Shown here: positions 55,518 through 60,210 of the stretch, piece by piece
Numbering within the stretch: the stretch's first letter is position 1
How the letters are laid out: each line of letters begins with the position of its first letter
NCBI GenBank assembly: GCA_002454425.1
Contig: DKIV01000043.1
Span: forward strand, 1 to 60,210
Length of the DNA: 60,210 nucleotides
Source: Sphingobacteriaceae bacterium UBA6709
GTDB taxonomy: Bacteria > Bacteroidota > Bacteroidia > Sphingobacteriales > Sphingobacteriaceae
Direction of reading: 5' to 3'
Translations under genes and position numbers: made by a program
Notes under the pieces: model-generated
Databases searched by the model: none
Told to the model about the DNA's origin: nothing
What the model saw: only the letters and a program-made list of their open reading frames with translations

Positions 55518-57803
55518 CTATTCTACAATCCTTAGTTTGGCAAATTTAAGTAAAAGTTGTTTCTGTCCTAATTCTTTGAAGAAAATAGTAGCTTTAATGT
55601 CCGGCTTATTGCCCTCAAGACTAACTACTTTACCAAAACCGAAGCGTTCGTGCTCCACCTGCATGCCAACCTGTAAATTTGCAGTGTCGGAAGGGGAGAA
55701 GCCGGCAGAGGGAACGTGTGCTTTTGGCAACAAGGTCGTGGTGCGCGGCTGGCTGTTGGGTTTAGGTCGGGAGAACATCTCCTGCGAGCTCTTTTTATTC
55801 AGGGAACTTACCGTTTTCTCGTCGAAGAAAGGATTTTTCTCAGCACTACTTTGCTGAGGGCGGAACTCCAGTTCCAGATAACGAGCGTCCACTTCATCCA
55901 GAAAACGACTGGGTTCACAATTGGTGAGGGTACCCCAGCGATATCGTGATGTAGCGTACGATAGTGTAAGGTGTCGTTCCGCGCGTGTGATAGCAACATA
56001 AAAGAGACGTCTTTCTTCTTCAAGCTCGGAGCGGGAATTCAGTGAAAGCTGCGAAGGGAAGAGATTCTCTTCCAGGCCAACGATGTGCACATTGGGGAAT
56101 TCAAGACCTTTCGAAGCATGTATCGTCATTAGCGATACCGTGTCAGCATTTGGATTTTTATCGTTGTCATCATTTGTGAGCAAAGCCACATCCTGCATGA
56201 AAATGTCCAAGCCCCGCTCTTCGATATCTTCACGTTCCGAAAATTCCTTAATACCGTTAAGTAGCTCCTGAATATTTTCGTAACGCGCAAGACCTTCTAC
56301 CGATTTATCTTCATAAAGATCTTTCAGCAAGCCACAATGTTGTGAGATATGCAGTGCGGCGTCGTAGGCCGGTTTTGTTTTCGCAAGTACCTGAAAGCTC
56401 TGAATCATCGTTCCGAAGCCGCCCACAGCTGCGGCACTTCGGCCATCGAGATACATGGCGGCATTGGTTACAATATCCCAGAGTGTGGTATTGTTCTTAT
56501 CCGCGGCAATAATGATACGTTCAACGGTGGTGTCCCCGATACCGCGTTTCGGATAATTTATCACTCTTTTCAACGCTTCCTCATCGTTGGGATTAAAGGT
56601 AAGTCTGAAATAAGCGATAAGATCTTTAATTTCTTTACGCTGGTAGAATGAGAGTCCCCCGTATATTTTATATGGAATATTTAGCTTGCGTAGAGCTTCT
56701 TCGAGCGCGCGCGATTGTGCGTTGGTGCGATAAAGAATAGCGAATTCTTTGTAATTCATGCCATTGGTAGCACGGGTTTGCGCTATGCTTTCCGCAATAT
56801 TTTTACCTTCCTCATTGTCGCTGAATGCACGCAGGACTCTGATCCTGTCGCCTACTTCATTTTCAGAGAAAACATTTTTTTTTAGCTGATTTTTGTTGTT
56901 GGCAATAATGCTGTTCGCCACATTAACAATATTCTGCGTCGAACGGTAGTTTTGTTCGAGCTTAAACACGCGCAGATCCGGGTAATCCTTTTCAAAGTTA
57001 AGGATATTCTGAATGTTGGCACCACGGAAGGCATAGATACTTTGAGCATCATCGCCTACCACGCAGATATTTTCGTTAATGGCAGCGAGACGTTTTACGA
57101 TCAGGTATTGCGAGAAGTTGGTATCCTGGTACTCGTCTACCATCAGGTATTTAAACTTATGCTGATACTTGTGCAATACATCCGGATGCTCGCGGAGTAA
57201 AACGTTGGTTTTAAATAGCAGATCGTCGAAATCCATAGCACCGGCTTTGAAACAACGCTGCGTATAGGTAAGATAAATAAGTCCGATTTTGCCTCGTCCA
57301 GAGGAGTTATCTTCAGCCTGGATCTGTTCATTCTTCTGATATTCGGCAGGAGATATCAGGTTGTTTTTAGCCGATGAAATGCGGTTATAAACGAAGTTCG
57401 CGTTGTATAGCTTATCATCAAGCTGCATTTCTTTTAAAATCGCGCGAAGCAAACTCTTGCTGTCGTCAGTATCGTAAATTGTGAAGTTGGAAGGGTAGCC
57501 GATCTTTTCAGCTTCTACGCGAAGAATCTTAGCGAATACGGAGTGGAATGTTCCCATCCAGATGTTACGAGCTTCAGGACCTACTACAGAAGTAATACGT
57601 TCGCGCATTTCTTTCGCTGCCTTGTTTGTAAAGGTGAGGACCAGGATGTTGAAAGGATCAACACCAGATCTGATCAGGTGCGCTACGCGGTAAGTGATTA
57701 CCCGTGTCTTGCCCGATCCGGCACCAGCGATAATCATCACCGGACCTTTAATCTGTAAAACTGCATCTCGTTGCGAAGGATTAAGTCCTTTTAAGTATTC
57801 CAA
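55518..57803 (-). CDS. uvrD: UvrD/PcrA-type superfamily 1 DNA helicase
   Basis: This 761-residue 3'-5' helicase has Walker A AGAGSGKT (26-33), motif Ia LTFTNKAAKEMRER, Walker B MVDEYQDTN, motif III VVGDDAQSIYAFRGA, motif IV LEQNYRS, motif V VSLMTIHASKGLEF and motif VI VAITRAERHL. The C-terminus has a Tudor-like part (VGMQVEHERFGFGKVV). The start is a TTG at 57803; the frame has a stop shortly upstream and the next Met is inside motif I, so TTG initiation is needed. It acts in repair and in clearing proteins from DNA. It heads the operon with DUF4290 and murA. Confidence 0.96.
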   Translation of the reverse strand: MEYLKGLNPSQRDAVLQIKGPVMIIAGAGSGKTRVITYRVAHLIRSGVDPFNILVLTFTNKAAKEMRERITSVVGPEARNIWMGTFHSVFAKILRVEAEKIGYPSNFTIYDTDDSKSLLRAILKEMQLDDKLYNANFVYNRISSAKNNLISPAEYQKNEQIQAEDNSSGRGKIGLIYLTYTQRCFKAGAMDFDDLLFKTNVLLREHPDVLHKYQHKFKYLMVDEYQDTNFSQYLIVKRLAAINENICVVGDDAQSIYAFRGANIQNILNFEKDYPDLRVFKLEQNYRSTQNIVNVANSIIANNKNQLKKNVFSENEVGDRIRVLRAFSDNEEGKNIAESIAQTRATNGMNYKEFAILYRTNAQSRALEEALRKLNIPYKIYGGLSFYQRKEIKDLIAYFRLTFNPNDEEALKRVINYPKRGIGDTTVERIIIAADKNNTTLWDIVTNAAMYLDGRSAAAVGGFGTMIQSFQVLAKTKPAYDAALHISQHCGLLKDLYEDKSVEGLARYENIQELLNGIKEFSEREDIEERGLDIFMQDVALLTNDDNDKNPNADTVSLMTIHASKGLEFPNVHIVGLEENLFPSQLSLNSRSELEEERRLFYVAITRAERHLTLSYATSRYRWGTLTNCEPSRFLDEVDARYLELEFRPQQSSAEKNPFFDEKTVSSLNKKSSQEMFSRPKPNSQPRTTTLLPKAHVPSAGFSPSDTANLQVGMQVEHERFGFGKVVSLEGNKPDIKATIFFKELGQKQLLLKFAKLRIVE

Positions 57804-57949
57804 AATAAAGCTGTTTAGTTAACCTTTTAAGTTCGGCAGAACCGATTGAAGTTGTACGGTTCGTAAATGTCATGCATGAAACGTTTGGGAGGCATATTGT
57901 GGCAAGCCCTTGCTGCGCCTATTCCGTTTCGCCTGCGTAAACCACAATG

Positions 57950-57957
57950 CAAAAGTA
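57950..57957 (-). promoter_or_regulatory. -7 box upstream of uvrD
   Basis: On the minus strand this reads TACTTTTG, an exact match to TAnnTTTG, about 147 bases before the uvrD start. I see no clear -33 partner. If used, the leader is long. Confidence 0.45.
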
Positions 57958-57990
57958 ATAAACAGATTGATATTGGCACAGTGCCAGAGG

Positions 57991-59436
57991 CTAATTGTTA
58001 AAAGAATCCTTATTAGGGTCGTGTAATGCCTGGTTTATGGAAATAATTTTATCGTCGATATCGTTAACACAAGTGGCGATCTCTCTGGCGAACTCCTCGT
58101 CATCGAGCAGACGGTCTTGTTCTAAAAGAATTAATCCCTTCATGGCTGCAACCGGACCACGTATTTGATGCGATAGATGCGATGAATATTCGGAGAGCTT
58201 TCTGTTTTTTATCTGTAGATCTTTTGTGCGCTCCTCAATAATATCTTCCAGATGCTTATTTATTGCATCAAGGCTTTCCTTCTTTCTGGAGATTTCATCA
58301 TTCAGATACGTTAACTGACTATTCGTTTTACTTTGCTTTCTAACGAAAAACACCAACATCACAATAACAATTATAGAAAGTAATAATACAGCACCTATGG
58401 CCCAGTTAAGTCTTTCGCTCGACTTCTGACGCTCTACCAGAAGTTTTCGTTCGTGTTCTTTCTCCCGATATTTATACTGCTCCTCCAATAAGCTAATGAT
58501 CTTGGACACCTCTTTGTTGTAGTTGAGACTATCCGTTCTGTAAACGTGGCTGAGGTAAGATAGAGCCGACTTATAGTTTCTGCGCCGGTTTTCAAGTTGA
58601 AATGATGTATAACTATAATCCTGTTCTAACTTGCTGTCGTAGGTTATTTGAGCATATTTTAGTCCCTCATCCCGGTAATACTCTGCTTTTTCAAAGTCAC
58701 CTTTGTTTATATATATGGTGGTTAGTGTTAGGTTTATCGCAGATATTGCATTGTATAATTTGCCTTTTAAGCCTCTGTTATGAGCTTCCAATAAAAGTTT
58801 TTCTGCGCTATCTATACGCTTTTGCTTTAATGCCAACACTCCACGGTTTTGTAAGGCTTGCGTAATACCTATGTTGTTTTGTTGTTCATTAAAAAGTTGC
58901 TGACTCCTTTTGAGGTGATTTTCGGCTCTATCGTATTGTCCGATCCTGTGATACATATTGGCAATATTCAGGTGGCAACCTGCTACCAATTCTTTCATCT
59001 CTAAATTCGCTGCGATCTTCAATGCCTCGTTGTAGAAGAAGAGTCCTTTTTCGTAATCAAACTCGCCATAGAGATTTCCGATATTGTTGTACACTTTTGC
59101 CAGACCATAGAGGTTTTTTACTTGCTTGAAGTAATTTAATGAAGACATGAAATGCGTAATCGCTGAATCTTTTCTGTTGATGTAGAAATTTCCGATACCT
59201 ATTACTCTGTGCGATTCCGCGATGCCATTGGCATCATTATTTCGATATGCTAACTTAAGAGCAAGATTGCCATAGCGAATGGTTCGTTGAGGTGCTTCTA
59301 AGCGTGTCTTATATGCAAAAGTGTTTAGTTTTTGAATTTTTATAGAGTCATTCTCTCGCGGAGCAGAGTATCCAACATTGCTGTTAGAGAATAAGAAAGC
59401 GGTTAATAAAAGAAACAGAATTGGAGCCTTCAACAT
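57991..59436 (-). CDS. TPR sensor protein with kinase dimerisation helix but no ATPase domain
   Basis: This 481-residue protein has a signal peptide (to about 25), about six tetratricopeptide repeats (50-300, for example YNNIGNLYGEFDYEKGLFFYNEALKI), a transmembrane helix at about 343-365 and a cytosolic coiled coil. It ends with a HisKA-like helix, SHLSHQIRGPVAAMKGL (His423). No HATPase domain follows, and the residue after His is Gln instead of Glu. Periplasmic-TPR kinases of this layout are frequent in Bacteroidota, normally with a full kinase core. The catalytic half is missing here with no sign of a frameshift. It is probably a signalling partner, not a kinase. Function is inferred. Confidence 0.85.
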   Translation of the reverse strand: MLKAPILFLLLTAFLFSNSNVGYSAPRENDSIKIQKLNTFAYKTRLEAPQRTIRYGNLALKLAYRNNDANGIAESHRVIGIGNFYINRKDSAITHFMSSLNYFKQVKNLYGLAKVYNNIGNLYGEFDYEKGLFFYNEALKIAANLEMKELVAGCHLNIANMYHRIGQYDRAENHLKRSQQLFNEQQNNIGITQALQNRGVLALKQKRIDSAEKLLLEAHNRGLKGKLYNAISAINLTLTTIYINKGDFEKAEYYRDEGLKYAQITYDSKLEQDYSYTSFQLENRRRNYKSALSYLSHVYRTDSLNYNKEVSKIISLLEEQYKYREKEHERKLLVERQKSSERLNWAIGAVLLLSIIVIVMLVFFVRKQSKTNSQLTYLNDEISRKKESLDAINKHLEDIIEERTKDLQIKNRKLSEYSSHLSHQIRGPVAAMKGLILLEQDRLLDDEEFAREIATCVNDIDDKIISINQALHDPNKDSFNN

Positions 59437-60038
59437 TTCCGATGAAGATATATATTTTTTATTAAAACCCGTTTTTTTTTATCACGCAAAATAAATCTGG
59501 CTCTATTTTTAAAATTATCCCCATGTTTTCAGGATGTATGTGACAACAAAAATGTTAGATCTGGTTAAGTAATAGTTTAGAGGTTTTCCATTATGTTTCC
59601 TCACAGGGGTAGAACGCTAGTTTTAGCGCATTATTCTGCTAGTGTTACTTAATTTTAAGTTAATTTAAAAGTGTGGAAAAAAATAATCAGTTTTCGTTTT
59701 GTTATATTAGGTATTATCTTTAATATTGTGCCGTTAAGTAACACATTTATAAATGTTTAGAGTGCGTAATTGAGTGTGAATATTTAGGAAAAATATCGTG
59801 TATTTTTTTCTTCATATCTTTTCTTTATGTGATGTTTTTTATCTGTTAAGAAAAGTGTTTTCGCTGTTTGTTGACTTTTTGTAGCGGGAATTTGATGTTA
59901 GGGCGTGATTAGAGGATTTGTTTCGCTTTTAGGTCATCGGTCTCATTGAAAGAGGGAGTTGTGAGGTGTTGTTACTTTGATGAGTTTGTGTTGCTGGTTT
60001 GTGAGTGGTTGTTTAGGTTATTAAAATAAAAAATAGAA
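59437..60038. other. AT-rich intergenic region before the small lipoprotein gene
   Basis: This 602-base, T-rich stretch is the longest AT-biased region in the window. I see no gene, RNA structure or repeat. A TTACTTTG box at 59972-59979 is one base off the -7 consensus and may serve the lipopeptide gene. Confidence 0.4.
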
Positions 60039-60179
60039 ATGAAAAAGTTAATGTTTTTAGCAGTAGCAGTGATCCTCGGATTAGGATCATGCAAGAAGGA
60101 TGAAGAGGTAAAGCCACAATTAAATAACAAGGTGAGCTTGGAGAATATGGAGAAAAGGGACTTAGGTCATTGGGATTAA
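60039..60179 (+). CDS. Small lipoprotein, 46 residues
   Basis: This short gene encodes MKKLMFLAVAVILGLGSC (lipobox Cys18) and then a charged 28-residue tail ending RDLGHWD. It has a basic start, a hydrophobic core and a lipobox, so export and lipidation are likely. The mature part is too short for a folded domain. It may be a surface tag, a signalling lipopeptide or a subunit of a complex. A second start codon with the same leader (ATAGAAATGAA, then AAGT) begins at 60201, so related small genes may follow beyond the window. I do not recognise the family. Confidence 0.6.
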   Translation: MKKLMFLAVAVILGLGSCKKDEEVKPQLNNKVSLENMEKRDLGHWD

Positions 60180-60200
60180 TAAATCAATAAAGCGATAGAA

Positions 60201-60210
60201 ATGAAGAAGT
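60201..60210 (+). CDS. Start of a further gene, cut by window end
   Basis: ATGAAGAAGT begins 21 bases after the small lipoprotein stop, behind the same GATAGAA/AATAGAA leader. Only Met-Lys-Lys can be read. It may encode another lipoprotein. Confidence 0.35.

Noticed and set aside
57896..57948. ATTGTGG/CCACAAT inverted pair in the uvrD leader
   Set aside because: Only 7 bp with a long loop, and the expected transcript start lies within one arm.

Overview
The window looks like chromosomal DNA of a Bacteroidota bacterium, most likely of the Sphingobacteriales type (Pedobacter/Mucilaginibacter-like). The evidence is two SusC/SusD outer-membrane uptake loci with STN-domain receptors and ECF-sigma/FecR regulators, promoters of the Bacteroidota form TAnnTTTG, little Shine-Dalgarno sequence, a DUF4290-murA pair, and a Bacteroidota-type AMP nucleosidase. 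The genus is inferred, not shown. There is no CRISPR array, rRNA, intact insertion sequence or prophage.

Left part (1-19.9 kb): a six-PAS/GAF sensor that ends in a histidine-kinase dimerisation helix but has no ATPase domain; an acetate-type transporter (SatP family) convergent with a bestrophin-like channel; an OmpR-type response regulator and kinase pair; a small stress-like cluster (GyrI-like domain, tandem SRPBCC, DoxX) divergent from a GlxA/AraC regulator; a large MscS channel; an M23 peptidase lipoprotein; and the sbcD-sbcC nuclease pair.

Middle (20.3-40.6 kb): two complete sigma-FecR-SusC-SusD systems pointing at each other. Operon A (+) ends with a Tat-exported calcineurin-like phosphoesterase, which suggests uptake of a phosphorylated substrate. 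Operon B (-) ends with a thioredoxin-like TlpA protein, an S41 protease and a second TlpA protein, which suggests a thiol-redox/proteolytic uptake system. Between their 3' ends lies a 163-bp element with 37-bp perfect inverted repeats enclosing a second hairpin, the most unusual non-coding structure in the window.

Right part (40.8-60.2 kb): a Kef-type antiporter with a stress-protein-like tail; an exonuclease/GIY-YIG fusion with a UvrC-like cysteine cluster; a hybrid sensor kinase convergent with an NtrC-type regulator; tRNA-Leu(TAG), trigger factor, clpP and clpX; AMP nucleosidase; the uvrD-DUF4290-murA operon, in which MurA carries Asp in place of the fosfomycin-target Cys; a second ATPase-less kinase-like sensor with TPRs; and at the edge a 46-residue lipoprotein followed by a second start codon with the same leader.

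No single gene set is clearly an undescribed system. The best candidates for new biology are the nested inverted repeat, the two ATPase-less sensors, the operon B redox/protease uptake module and the tiny lipopeptide gene at the right edge.
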